From contig DJQW01000001.1 of NCBI GenBank assembly GCA_002437665.1, positions 62,001 through 126,000 of the forward strand: 64,000 nucleotides of DNA, in the 5' to 3' direction. The position numbers were made by a program, and so were the translations under genes. Each line of letters begins with the position of its first letter. Within the stretch, counting starts at the first letter, position 1. A model generated the notes under the pieces. The model searched no databases, had not been told where the DNA came from, and worked only from the letters and a program-made list of their open reading frames with translations. Shown piece by piece: positions 26,592-36,600 of this stretch. Source of the DNA: Alphaproteobacteria bacterium UBA6376. Its GTDB lineage: Bacteria > Pseudomonadota > Alphaproteobacteria > Rs-D84.

Positions 26592-27362
26592 ATGAAAATT
26601 CTGACATTAAATATAAATTCAATTCGTGCCCATGCCGAGAGTTTTATTGACATTCTGCGCGCGGGCGAATATGACACAATCATGGTTCAGGAATTAAAGG
26701 TCGAAACCGCCGGATTTCCGCACAACCTGTTTGACGAATACGGCTATAATATCAAGGTTTTTGGCCAAAAGAGTTGGAACGGCGTTGCAACTTTTTCCAA
26801 ATGTTCTATCGAAGATGTAACAATGGGTATGCCCACATATTCCGACGTAAACGCACGATTCTTGGAATGCGTCGTCGATGGACGTGTGCGCCTGATAAAC
26901 GTGTATATGCCAAATGGCGACACAATCGATTCACCGAAATTCCCGTACAAGATGGAATGGCTGGCGGCATTTACAAAATACATTGAACAATATTTGCATT
27001 CCCCAGAACCCGTTATCGTCGGTGGCGATTTTAACATCGCATTGACAGACCGTGACGTATGGAAACCGGCGAACTATACAAACATCGCCATTGCCGCACC
27101 GGCCGCACGCGCCGTAATGCAATCGTGGATTGATGCCGGCTGGACGGACGTATGGCGCACCATGCACCCAGACGAAATTGCATACACTTGGTTTGGATAC
27201 CGCGGTGGCGATACGATTGGCAAAAACATGGGATTGCGGTTGGATTATTTCTTGGCCAATCCCGCGGCAATGCAGATGATTAAAAATTGTGAAATTGATA
27301 CCGCACCACGTATGGCGACAAAGCCAACCGATCATTGCGGATTGATGTTGACAATTAAATAA
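26592..27362 (+). CDS. xthA: Exodeoxyribonuclease III
   Basis: Class II AP endonuclease and 3'-phosphatase/exonuclease of base excision repair. The 256 residues show the EEP catalytic set: MKILTLNINSIRA (Asn), MVQELK (metal Glu), VYMPNG (Tyr), GGDFNIAL (Asp/Asn), LRLDYFLA (Asp) and TDHCGLM (His). An AAAGGAAAA ribosome site precedes the ATG. Convergent with addB, 2 bases apart, without a clear terminator between them. Confidence 0.94.
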   Translation: MKILTLNINSIRAHAESFIDILRAGEYDTIMVQELKVETAGFPHNLFDEYGYNIKVFGQKSWNGVATFSKCSIEDVTMGMPTYSDVNARFLECVVDGRVRLINVYMPNGDTIDSPKFPYKMEWLAAFTKYIEQYLHSPEPVIVGGDFNIALTDRDVWKPANYTNIAIAAPAARAVMQSWIDAGWTDVWRTMHPDEIAYTWFGYRGGDTIGKNMGLRLDYFLANPAAMQMIKNCEIDTAPRMATKPTDHCGLMLTIK

Positions 27363-27364
27363 TA

Positions 27365-29875
27365 TCAGTCACGGTTGCGCGCCAAATCATCATAGATATG
27401 ATATTTTTGGTCACCGGTTTCCCTGTACTCATACGGCGCACCACCCGCAGAATACATATTAAATAATTCTGTTGTTTTTTCGACCGCCGCCGCAATCATT
27501 TGTGCCGTGTCGTCCGCGCTGTATTCAATCGGTTTTACCGCCCCACTCTTTAATTGTAAAAACACCATCACAGGCGTGCGTGATTTTTCAGTTGTCGGAA
27601 TCGTGAACCCGCCGGATTGCAGTATATACGCCTCTAAGGGTAACTGTGGCATAGTCCCTTCGACCAGTTTATTTTTCGTTGGCGGCGTACCAGTTTTAAT
27701 ATCTAACACCCCACCGTCCCAAATACGATCCGCGCGTGCGCGAACATTGCGTCCCGCAATATTTACCACACCCGCCGTTTCTGCAACCGATGGTGGCAAA
27801 GCATTCAAATATTCCAACGCCACCGGCGCGATTTCCAAGAATCGTTTATGCCAGAAATGATATATTATGCTGTCCGCGCCCAGAATATTGCGCGCACGCG
27901 CGTCCATATCGGCAACCAACGCCGCCGCATCTTTATTAGCAAATGATTCTAACGCCGCATGCACCAAATCACCAAACTGGCGCGCATCAGGTGTGGCCCA
28001 GTAATCATCCAACACGCGCAATTTCAAAATATGATTTACATAAAATGTGTATGGGTTGTGTATCAATTTTTCCAACGCCGTCACATATACATCAGACCAA
28101 TCGGCGGGTGGCACGGGCGCGCTGTAATCCAGTGGGCGGGGCGCGACATCATCACGGGCGCGCACCACGCGCAAAATATCCGCGCCCACCGCCGTATCAA
28201 ACGCACCACCACGTGCACGCACGCGTGATATAAAACGCGATTCCGCCGTCTGAACACCACCGGACGCGCCACTGCGTGTCCAATACACATCCGCCCCACA
28301 CGACAGATTCATAAAATCCAACGCCTGCAAAGAAACCTTTCTGTCGGCAGATGGCAATCCAATCTGCGTCGCCAAACGTACGGGCAACCATGCGTTCTCA
28401 AAACCGCGCGCGGGAAACATCCCCTCGTTCAAGCCGGTTAAAATCACAACATCGGCGGTCTGCATACGTGATTCGATTGTCCCCAAAACAACCACGCGCG
28501 CCGCACTGTTCATCGCGCCACGCACCGATACGCCGGAAATCGCATCTGTTAAAAAAGCATACGCATCAGACAATGATAATTTTATATCGGCATCGCGAAT
28601 ACAATCAGACATATTCTTTATCGCCGCCCAAATTTGCATTGATGCCGCATCAGATATATCAAACGCCGGTGCAAACATGTCACGATTTTCGTCCACCATG
28701 CGCACAATCATTTCAAACAAGTTACCGTCCGCCGCCGCATACAACCGTTCAAACGTCGCATTGTCACCCGCATCAATCCAATCTGAAAATACATTCAGAA
28801 TACCGCGACCGGTATTTGTCATTGTACCGGAAATGCCCCCTGAAAAGTCCGCATCAATCCCACACGCACGCAATGCAAATGCCGCACGCTGGTTACCCGC
28901 CGCATCGGGCGTAATAATTAAAACAGATTTGTTTTCATGCGTCGCGCGCGATGCAATTTCCGCAACAACGGCGGCCTCTTCACTTTCGCGGGCGCATTCA
29001 ATCAAATGACAATGACGCACCATCGCACCATCATCTGGGATTTGTGGATTATTGCTGAATGCATAGTTCAAGAAATCAATCGGTGACGCGCCGACATCAA
29101 TCGGTTGCACATCTGATTCCGCCAATCCCAATGATGCCAGAAATTTATACTCGGCATTATACGGATGCGTCGCGCGCACTAAATCGCCCTCAGTCCCAGA
29201 ATATTTACCAGACAAAATTATTCGCCCATGTGGCGCACGCGCCACCGCACGCATTAAATCCGCGGTTGCGGGTACACTGGCGGTTGATGCACATACAACA
29301 ACCAAATCATAATCGTTCAGATGCGCCGTCCAACCACGTATCGCGGCATTGCGCGCGGCGGTCTGGGTCGGTCGCCCCGCATAGTACGCCGGCAACACAC
29401 GTGTGATAATTTCCAGTAATTTCGCCTTGTGCTGAAAATGCGCTGCATATTCGTCGCCGACCAGCGCATTCCAATCAATCGTACTGGCGTCCACCCCTTC
29501 GTTTTCCAGATAGTCCGTCATACGCACCAAATCGCGCGCCACCGGCAATGCCGTTGTAATATTTTTTATACTGGCGTCGGCGGCCAATAATTTTGCCAGC
29601 ATAACGACGCGCGCCATATTTGAAATTGTGTCACACGCAATATCATCATCAACCTCGTCAGGTGCACCTTCGCCCAATGCGACCAGTTCCGGCAAAATCA
29701 CCGCCCCACCCGATTTTTCCGCCAGCATTTTTTCCACCGTGCGCACGGCGCGACGGCTGGGCAAAAATATCAACATACGCGATAAATCCACACCCGACGC
29801 AGATAACACATGCCACAGCGCATCTGACATCTTCGCAGGATTTGTTGCACAAAAGATATTTTTATTTGATTCCAA
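27365..29875 (-). CDS. addB: Double-strand break repair protein AddB
   Basis: Subunit of the alphaproteobacterial AddAB helicase-nuclease, which resects DNA ends for RecA. The 836 residues include an inactive-helicase-like N-terminal half (IFLPSRRAVRTVEKML), the family hallmark GLNEGMFPA at mid-chain and a C-terminal PD-(D/E)XK nuclease with GGVLDIKTGTPP and QLPLEAYI. The start is TTG at 29875, inside the end of engB with a 14-base overlap; AAGGG lies 7 bases upstream, and a later ATG would remove the conserved first strand. AddA is not in view. Confidence 0.9.
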   Translation of the reverse strand: MESNKNIFCATNPAKMSDALWHVLSASGVDLSRMLIFLPSRRAVRTVEKMLAEKSGGAVILPELVALGEGAPDEVDDDIACDTISNMARVVMLAKLLAADASIKNITTALPVARDLVRMTDYLENEGVDASTIDWNALVGDEYAAHFQHKAKLLEIITRVLPAYYAGRPTQTAARNAAIRGWTAHLNDYDLVVVCASTASVPATADLMRAVARAPHGRIILSGKYSGTEGDLVRATHPYNAEYKFLASLGLAESDVQPIDVGASPIDFLNYAFSNNPQIPDDGAMVRHCHLIECARESEEAAVVAEIASRATHENKSVLIITPDAAGNQRAAFALRACGIDADFSGGISGTMTNTGRGILNVFSDWIDAGDNATFERLYAAADGNLFEMIVRMVDENRDMFAPAFDISDAASMQIWAAIKNMSDCIRDADIKLSLSDAYAFLTDAISGVSVRGAMNSAARVVVLGTIESRMQTADVVILTGLNEGMFPARGFENAWLPVRLATQIGLPSADRKVSLQALDFMNLSCGADVYWTRSGASGGVQTAESRFISRVRARGGAFDTAVGADILRVVRARDDVAPRPLDYSAPVPPADWSDVYVTALEKLIHNPYTFYVNHILKLRVLDDYWATPDARQFGDLVHAALESFANKDAAALVADMDARARNILGADSIIYHFWHKRFLEIAPVALEYLNALPPSVAETAGVVNIAGRNVRARADRIWDGGVLDIKTGTPPTKNKLVEGTMPQLPLEAYILQSGGFTIPTTEKSRTPVMVFLQLKSGAVKPIEYSADDTAQMIAAAVEKTTELFNMYSAGGAPYEYRETGDQKYHIYDDLARNRD

Positions 29876-30413
29876 TTTGCGCCCTTATGGCCTCTAACCC
29901 AAATTTCTTTTCGGCCGATGTTTCCAGAATTTCTGCCATCATTGCGGGATGATTTTCGTGTGACAATGCGTGCTGCTGCTCTTCGCGAACGCGCTTGTCC
30001 TTTTTGGTCATAACAACCTGATACCCGATACCATGCGCATCACAGAAATCCATTAAATCCAAATCAGACGCACGCGCACCAATTCGCGAATCAATCAATA
30101 TATACAGACGCGCCAACTTGCGTGTCATCAGGTATTCTTCCAATCGGGCCAGCCACCGCATTGCGTCCGCACGTGACGCGCGCGCATAACCGTACCCCGG
30201 CAAATCAACAATCATTGCACGATCGTCCAAGTTAAATAAGTTGATTGTCTGTGTCCGCCCAGGGGTATTTGATGTACGCGCAACATTTTGCCCGACAACC
30301 GCATTTATCAGCGACGATTTACCAACATTACTGCGCCCAATAAACGCATATTCTGGGAACTGGGTACGTGGCAATGACGCAACCGTTTCAAAACCACCAA
30401 CAAATCTAATCAT
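29862..30413 (-). CDS. engB: Ribosome-biogenesis GTPase EngB/YsxC/YihA
   Basis: Essential GTPase that supports 50S assembly. The 183 residues carry G1 GRSNVGKSS, G3 DLPGYGYA, G4 TKKDK and the family's ARTSNTPGRTQTINLF switch region. It overlaps rsmI by 8 bases at its start and addB by 14 at its end, forming an rsmI-engB-addB operon. Confidence 0.96.
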   Translation of the reverse strand: MIRFVGGFETVASLPRTQFPEYAFIGRSNVGKSSLINAVVGQNVARTSNTPGRTQTINLFNLDDRAMIVDLPGYGYARASRADAMRWLARLEEYLMTRKLARLYILIDSRIGARASDLDLMDFCDAHGIGYQVVMTKKDKRVREEQQHALSHENHPAMMAEILETSAEKKFGLEAIRAQIGIK

Positions 30414-31206
30414 GCGTGTCCCCTTTGTCCAACAGGCGGCGATACGCCTCTTTCTTGGAAATACCGGTGCGCGCAGCCAAATCTGCCGCCGCAGATTTCA
30501 TAGATGTGCCCGCAATGTCATTTACAATTTCGGTAATTTCATCGTCCGTCATCTTGTGTTCAGGCGCGGGCGCAACAACAATCACAATTTCACCACGCGG
30601 TGGTTCAATCCCCACCAAATCCGCAGGATATCCGATAATGGTTTCCTCGTGAATCTTGGTAATTTCGCGCACGATTGCAATCTGGCGTTCGGGCATAACA
30701 CGCGCCAACGCCGCAATGGTTGCCATAATGCGATTAGGACTCTCGTAATAAATAATCGTATGACGAATTTTGTTATCATCACGTAATTTCTTTTCATCAA
30801 AGAAACCACAGAACGTAAATCTGTCTGATGGAAATCCCGACAGCACCAGCGCAGAAACAAATGCTGTTGGCCCCGGCACAACAAAGACCGGAATGTCCGC
30901 CGCACGTGCCGCACGAACCAATCTAAACCCTGGGTCAGACACCGCCGGCATCCCCGCGTCAGACACGGCCGCAATTGTCGCCCCGCCCCGCAATTTTTCA
31001 ATCAGTTCCGGCACAACATCACGTTCATTATGATCATGGCATGCAACCCGTGGGGTTTTAATATCAAAATGCGATGCCAATTTGCCAAACACACGCGTAT
31101 CTTCGGCGGCAATCAAATCCGCGTTCTGCAAAACCTCTATCGCGCGTGGCGACATATCAGACAAATTTCCAATCGGCGTTCCAACAACATAAAGCCCTGT
31201 TTGCAT
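30406..31206 (-). CDS. rsmI: 16S rRNA (cytidine-1402-2'-O)-methyltransferase RsmI
   Basis: Adds the 2'-O-methyl group to C1402 of 16S rRNA using S-adenosylmethionine. The 266 residues match the family: LYVVGTPIGNLSDMSPRA at the start, AEDTRV, SDAGMPAVSDPG, VPGPTAF and YYESPNR, ending with a C-terminal helical segment containing GISKKEAYR. First gene of the rsmI-engB-addB run; divergent from the LppC-type lipoprotein gene, which is a conserved neighbour pair in proteobacteria. Confidence 0.96.
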   Translation of the reverse strand: MQTGLYVVGTPIGNLSDMSPRAIEVLQNADLIAAEDTRVFGKLASHFDIKTPRVACHDHNERDVVPELIEKLRGGATIAAVSDAGMPAVSDPGFRLVRAARAADIPVFVVPGPTAFVSALVLSGFPSDRFTFCGFFDEKKLRDDNKIRHTIIYYESPNRIMATIAALARVMPERQIAIVREITKIHEETIIGYPADLVGIEPPRGEIVIVVAPAPEHKMTDDEITEIVNDIAGTSMKSAAADLAARTGISKKEAYRRLLDKGDTHD

Positions 31207-31254
31207 TCGTAATCCTTTTATAGTAAAATAATACCAAACAGAACGGATTTTTCA

Positions 31255-32832
31255 ATGTTTATGAACAGATTTTTTGGCTTTTGTACGCTGGGATTGATTC
31301 TGGCGGGATGCAGTGGTGATTACACAAGTCGCGATTGGTCAACCGATTACGGCACGGACGTGGCTGGCGCACCATCACAGATGCAATACGGCGGATTTTC
31401 AGACAACGCAACCGATAATCACCGCGTGGCGGTACTGTTACCATTGTCGGGCGAAAACGCGGCAACGGGCCGTGCAATCCGCACATCTATTGAAATCGCC
31501 ACACTGCAAAGCGCACCCCAGAGTATGTCTGTCGCATTCTATGACACCGCACGCGATGGCGCAATTTCAGAGGCATTGATGGAAAGTCCCGAAATCGTAA
31601 TCGGGCCGGTCTTTGCGGGCGACGCGCGCATTGTTCGTGCAACAAAACCAATGGAAATGCCGGTCTTGTCATTTACATCGGACGCAACCGCATTGGGCGA
31701 CGGCGTTATGACAATGAACCTGATGCCCACAAACAGTGTAGAGGCGATTGCCACCGAAATGTCAGCGGACGGCATCAAGAAATTTATTATCTTGGCCCCC
31801 GATACGGCGTCCGGTCGCCTGATGGCGGGCACGGCAAAGAATGCCGCATCAATTTATAATATGGATTTGATTGGCATATTCTATTACACATCCGGTAATT
31901 CTGATTCAATCAAAGACGCAGCGGCCGCCGCATCTATGAACGCGGCACGCACCGCGGCAAACACACGCGCGCGCGAAATCTTGTCTGATATCTTGACACG
32001 CGAACGCCTGACCGCGATTGAAAAATCATCATTGGAAATTCAACTGGAAAAGATATCAAAGTCCGACACACTGGGCACAATTCCATACGATGGTATTTTG
32101 TTCCTTGGGGGTGCGGCCGATACAACCAGTATCGCATCATTCTTGCGCTATTATGGTGTTGCAGCGCGCGATGCACGCATGTATGGCACGGCCATGTGGG
32201 ACGGTTCAAACATTACATCTGATATAACAATGTCGGGCGCAAAATTCGCCGCATTGCCAGAAATGTCTGCAACATTCACAGATGTATATTCACGCGTTGC
32301 GGGTAACGCCCCATCGCACTTGGCGGCATTTGGTTACGACGCCGCAAATTTGGCCATGGGAATGATGTATTCACAGAAATCCAATGCGGCATACCTGCTT
32401 GACCCCAGTGGTTATGTCGGCACAGACGGCCTGTTCCGTCTGATGCCAAATGGCGACAGCCAACGCGCATTGCGCATCATGCAATTAAACGGCACAGGCG
32501 ATGCAACGGTTGTGCGCGCCGCACCACAAAACTTTATTCGTCCAATATATAATATTGAACAGCGTCACATCGCGCCTGCCGCCGCGATGGCATTGGAATC
32601 AGACGGCATAAATCCAATGGATTATATTCGCATCCCAGAACGCCTGCGCGGCACATATAAATCAAAAACATTTGGTGCAAATATTACGCACCCTGCCGCG
32701 CCCGTACAGCAGGAAAATATAACCGTCCTGCCCGAAGATGACAGCGAACCCATCGCCGCCACGGATTACGAACCAGTAAAACTGGAATCCGTTGACCGCA
32801 CGTATATCGACAGTGTGGAAATATCAGAATAA
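31255..32832 (+). CDS. LppC/LpoA-family penicillin-binding-protein activator lipoprotein
   Basis: A 525-residue lipoprotein (signal with lipobox LILAGC) whose body has the periplasmic-binding-protein fold of the LppC family: VAVLLPLSGENAATGRAI, FYDTARDG, IGPVFAGDARI, FLGGAADTTSIASF and AAFGYDAANLA. In gamma-proteobacteria the homologue LpoA activates PBP1A from the outer membrane; a related role here is inferred. The divergent rsmI neighbour is the usual partner. ATG at 31255 or 31261 is possible. A hairpin terminator follows the stop. Confidence 0.82.
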   Translation: MFMNRFFGFCTLGLILAGCSGDYTSRDWSTDYGTDVAGAPSQMQYGGFSDNATDNHRVAVLLPLSGENAATGRAIRTSIEIATLQSAPQSMSVAFYDTARDGAISEALMESPEIVIGPVFAGDARIVRATKPMEMPVLSFTSDATALGDGVMTMNLMPTNSVEAIATEMSADGIKKFIILAPDTASGRLMAGTAKNAASIYNMDLIGIFYYTSGNSDSIKDAAAAASMNAARTAANTRAREILSDILTRERLTAIEKSSLEIQLEKISKSDTLGTIPYDGILFLGGAADTTSIASFLRYYGVAARDARMYGTAMWDGSNITSDITMSGAKFAALPEMSATFTDVYSRVAGNAPSHLAAFGYDAANLAMGMMYSQKSNAAYLLDPSGYVGTDGLFRLMPNGDSQRALRIMQLNGTGDATVVRAAPQNFIRPIYNIEQRHIAPAAAMALESDGINPMDYIRIPERLRGTYKSKTFGANITHPAAPVQQENITVLPEDDSEPIAATDYEPVKLESVDRTYIDSVEISE

Positions 32833-32861
32833 AATCGCCCGCCAAATGGCGGGTATTTTAG
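32833..32861. terminator. Terminator after the LppC-type gene
   Basis: CCCGCCA, a 2-base loop and TGGCGGG with a following TATTTTA. On the other strand it may once have ended a tRNA transcript now displaced by the integrated element. Confidence 0.7.
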
Positions 32862-32880
32862 TGGTGGGAGTGGCTGATTC
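32862..32880. repeat. Distal attachment-site repeat (fragment of the tRNA-Tyr 3' end)
   Basis: TGGTGGGAGTGGCTGATTC, 19 bases, equals the 3' terminal CCA, acceptor and T-arm segment of tRNA-Tyr at 40242-40261 except for one missing G. It follows a terminator hairpin, as does the tRNA copy. Confidence 0.6.
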
Positions 32881-33055
32881 CCTCGCCCACACGGGGGCGT
32901 GGGACTGCGGGGCATTCGTATGTTGTGTTCCGCGGCGCACACACCGCGCCACACAACAACTCATAGTCGAACCGGCAATCAAATGATTGCGTGCTTCCAA
33001 TTCAACACCACATATCACCAAAATAAAAACACCCGCGCGTCGGGTGTTTTTATTT
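32881..33055. other. Cluster of strong hairpins with a terminator, possible non-coding RNA
   Basis: Successive stems CGCCC/GGGCG (32884-32899), GTTGTGT...GGCGC/GCGCC...ACACAAC (32922-32959) and GCAATCA/TGATTGC (32975-32990) are enclosed by GTGGTG (32861-32866) and CACCAC (33006-33011), then a terminator hairpin AACACCCG/CGGGTGTT at about 33027-33050. There is no ORF of note. No RNA family is recognised. Confidence 0.4.
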
Positions 33056-33060
33056 TGGTG

Positions 33061-33451
33061 GGGCGCACTTTACTCACGATATTCAGACATACAAAATCTC
33101 CTACCAAGAATTACCCCAGAACAGGGATTATCAGGGAATTTTTATAAAAAACGTCATATAAAGGCCCAACTAATACAACTTATGGTTGTATTACACCCAC
33201 AAAAACCAACAAAATTTCCAAAAATTCCCTATACAACAAAACAGGGAATTATTTTCTTAATATCAGGGATATCTTTTGTCATTTTCCTATATTAACAGAC
33301 CTACCTGAACACATAAACTTTAAGGACGCTTTATAAGAAGGGAAGTGAAGCATTTTTCATGGCTGTGCCACGAGTAAACTTTCATTTTCCCTTATATATA
33401 GAGGTCCCTAAAAAATTTTAGGACCGATAAAAAACTTATAAGGAGTGTTTT
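33061..33451. other. Gene-free A+T-rich stretch with CAGGGA motifs
   Basis: About 390 bases with no credible gene. CAGGGA occurs several times (about 33121, 33131, 33242 and 33265), twice as AATTCCCT/AGGGAATT inverted pairs, which could be operator-like sites. An AAGGAG ribosome site at 33440 leads into the fragment at 33452. Confidence 0.4.
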
Positions 33452-33556
33452 ATGAACAACTTAAACATACAAAACATAGAAATCGCCCGGATACGAGAAT
33501 ACTAAAACAACCCAAATTCGCATACCTCTAGTTCGCCTAGGATATTTTTACACTAA
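33452..33556 (+). pseudogene. Possible ParB-like protein remnant (17 codons, then in-frame stop)
   Basis: ATG at 33452 follows a good AAGGAG site and encodes MNNLNIQNIEIARIREY before TAA; the same frame continues NNPNSHTSSSP before the next stop. The IREY-(stop)-NNPNSH pattern resembles the Y-x-NNPR-x-H opening of ParB-like nuclease domains common beside phage genes. It could instead be a short leader peptide. The rest of the presumed gene is gone. The 90 bases after it, to 33644, hold nothing recognisable. Confidence 0.3.
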
Positions 33557-33644
33557 AAACATCTTTTTTTATTATCTACACAACTCATGCACCTTGGGTT
33601 TTAATTTCCGCAAAACATTACATCTCATTAAAAATGATACATTT

Positions 33645-36600
33645 TCATTTTAAAGACGCTATAAATCTTTTCAACTTCATTACTTCTTTATCTTTTTCTT
33701 CAAACCAATTCGTTGACCAGATTCTATAAAACTCAAACCCAAAATGATTTTCTATCCATTTTTGCCTATGCATATCTGCTGCATATGCCTGATCTGTATT
33801 ATGATATGCCTTCCCATCGCACTCTAAAGCTACTTTATGACCGTTTACTTCTAACATAAAATCAAGTCTATACCCACCAACAGGATATTGTAAATGTATG
33901 TGTTTTTTATCTATAAATTTAAGTAATTCATTATATACTTCTTCTTCAAAAACAGATTCAGTAAGTCCCTCCATTGTTGGTTGCGACGAATCTTCAACAA
34001 TCGTTGTTGTGCCACTTCTCCGTATATCGTAGCTATACTTACACAATTGACTTAATATATCTTCCACAGTTGCTTTATCACCATCAGAAACGGCTTTTGC
34101 ATATGCAATATAAGCATAAAATATGGCTGCCCTATTATTTTCATGCGACCTGTCTAACAGTTCCTTGTATGTTGAATATGCCTTTTTTGGAATGGACGTT
34201 ACAACATACAGTTTACTTTTTGCTCTTGTTATCAAAACATTTAACAATTTGTATCCATTATCTGTCAATATAGATCCAAAACGTTGATAAAACTTTCCTG
34301 ATTCATCTGGCCCAAATGTAGTAGATATTATAATGATATCCTTTTCATCGCCCTGAATATTTTCTAGATTTTTAACAAAAAGCCCCGCTTGTTGCAATTT
34401 TTCAAATCTATCTTTAAAAGCTTCATCTTTATATGATGTTTCATATAACAATGTTTTTATACAATTTCTCTGATGTATATTAAATGTTGCTATTCCAACA
34501 GATGGCATTGTGCCATCCGAATTCGGTTTTATTTCATTAAGGATAGAAATAACCTCTACTGCTTCTTTTGGATTAATGTTGCTTGCTTTTCCGGAACTAT
34601 AAATACCACTTACTTCTCTTATTTCTATTGGGTTATAATCTTTTCCAACGACTGGCAAAGGACACAAATTACCACCATAAAATGCAGCATTAGAAAAGTT
34701 GATTAAAGCAGGATGCTTTGAACGATAATGAAAATCTAAATATGACATATTTTTATATTTTAAATTTTCTGCAAATACCAACAAGGATTCTGCATCAAGT
34801 TGTGCATTTACAAGCATATTTCCGTCTGTATTACCACCATTATTCCCGTCTAAACCAGTTTGGAAATAATTAGAAGGCGGCATTTGGTGTTGATCTCCAG
34901 CAATTATTTTATACTTTCCTCTTATCATTGCCGTATAAACATCTTCTATTCTTAATTGACTGGCTTCGTCAAAAATAACCAAATCAAAAGACCCCTGCTC
35001 CAATTTAAACAATGTATTAGCTACAATTGGATTTACTAAAATAACAGGGAAAATTGTCGTAAAAGAAGCAAAATCTTTATCAATAATCTGTTTTAGAGAT
35101 AACCTTTTCCCAAATTTTTGATTTTTCTTTAATGCAAATAATGCTTTAAAACCATATTTGTCATCTAACCTTGTCATTGCATTTTGTATTCTTTCGTCCC
35201 ACATACTAAATGTACGCTTCAAATTCTGCTTTTCTAAATCACTATAAATACTCTTTAACAAATTCAAATTCGTGTCGTTTTTATGAAATCTTATCTTTGT
35301 TTTTGATTCAAAATCCAACAACATATAATAATAATATGAAGCAAGAAATGTATTTTCCCAATTATCAACATTGACTGTTTCTAAGATGTCCATCAAGCTT
35401 CGATTGGCTTTTTCAAACTTTACCCATGTGTTATAATCTTCAATTTTATCCATATTGTCTTTCAAATCAAACAAAGATGACAACACGTTATTAAACATTA
35501 ATTTACACTCTTTAATATCAGAAAAATGTTGTAAATCGTCATTAATTAACGGGAACTGTTTAACAATATCGTGCTTTAAAGAATCTATACGATTTTTACA
35601 ATCAATTATATTTTTATACTCATTTTTATGCTCCGCAAACGTCAAATTGCATTCAACTAACGCCTTATATGCTCCATCTAAATTTTTATATATTTTGCTT
35701 TGCTGAGACCTTACTTTTTTCTCTAAAATAGACATATCTTTTAATAACGTTTTTAAATCGATGTATTCTTTCCATTTTCCTAATTTGTTATCCAGTTCTT
35801 GATATTTGTTATATTGAGAAACATTTGACTGCACAGAAGCCAACAACCGTTTGATGGTTATTAAAATATCATATGCCTCAGAAACATTCTTAGAAAACAA
35901 TCTATTAAATATACCAAATTTCCCTATATCAAAATTCTCTCCCAACAAATCATTACCTTGCTTATATTTTTCCTTTATCAAGGTAATATTGTCTAAAATA
36001 TTACTTAAAAGTTGTGTTTTTTCAACAGCCGTATCATCAAAATCTATTTCAACATCAAGAGATTCTGCCTTTTCATTAAATGCACTAAATAATACATTTA
36101 AAGCTTCTATCTCATTTGGCGTTAATTCATTTTTATATAACTTTTTTATATCCTTATAAATTGGCTCTATTGACTCAAGATACGCTATCTTTTCTTCAAT
36201 ACACTCTTTATTAGAAACTATTGATACGTCATTACATTCAAAATTAGATTTTTTCACATATGCATCGAACTCTTCTATAAAAGATATCGAATCGTTTAAT
36301 TTTTTCTCTATTTCCTTCTTTTGCTTTATGTTTATCACATCCGCGAAATCATCAAAATCTATATATTTAAAATACGAACTATTCGTATCTTTTATATAGG
36401 AAAACAGTAATGCTCCCTTTTTGATAATATTTAAATATTCATTTAAAGCATCTTCAGTAAACGTAAACTTAAAGTTTCCAAAATCATTCTTAGTTGATTC
36501 AAATTCTGGATTTTTAGAAAATCTCAAATACTCACCGACTAAATCTTTCCAATTTTTCCCAGCAAAAATAGGCTTACTAGACTCTTTATACGATGCGTTA

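Noticed and set aside
28081..29406. Plus-strand ORFs opposite addB
   Set aside because: His/Arg/Pro-rich antisense frames typical of shadows; addB motifs on the minus strand are clear.
32861..32960. A second complete tRNA at the left repeat
   Set aside because: Only about 19 bases of the 3' end match; no T stem, anticodon arm or D arm can be built.
32881..33030. tmRNA or SRP RNA at the element boundary
   Set aside because: No tag reading frame ending in Ala-Leu-Ala-Ala and no SRP GGAA tetraloop region were found.
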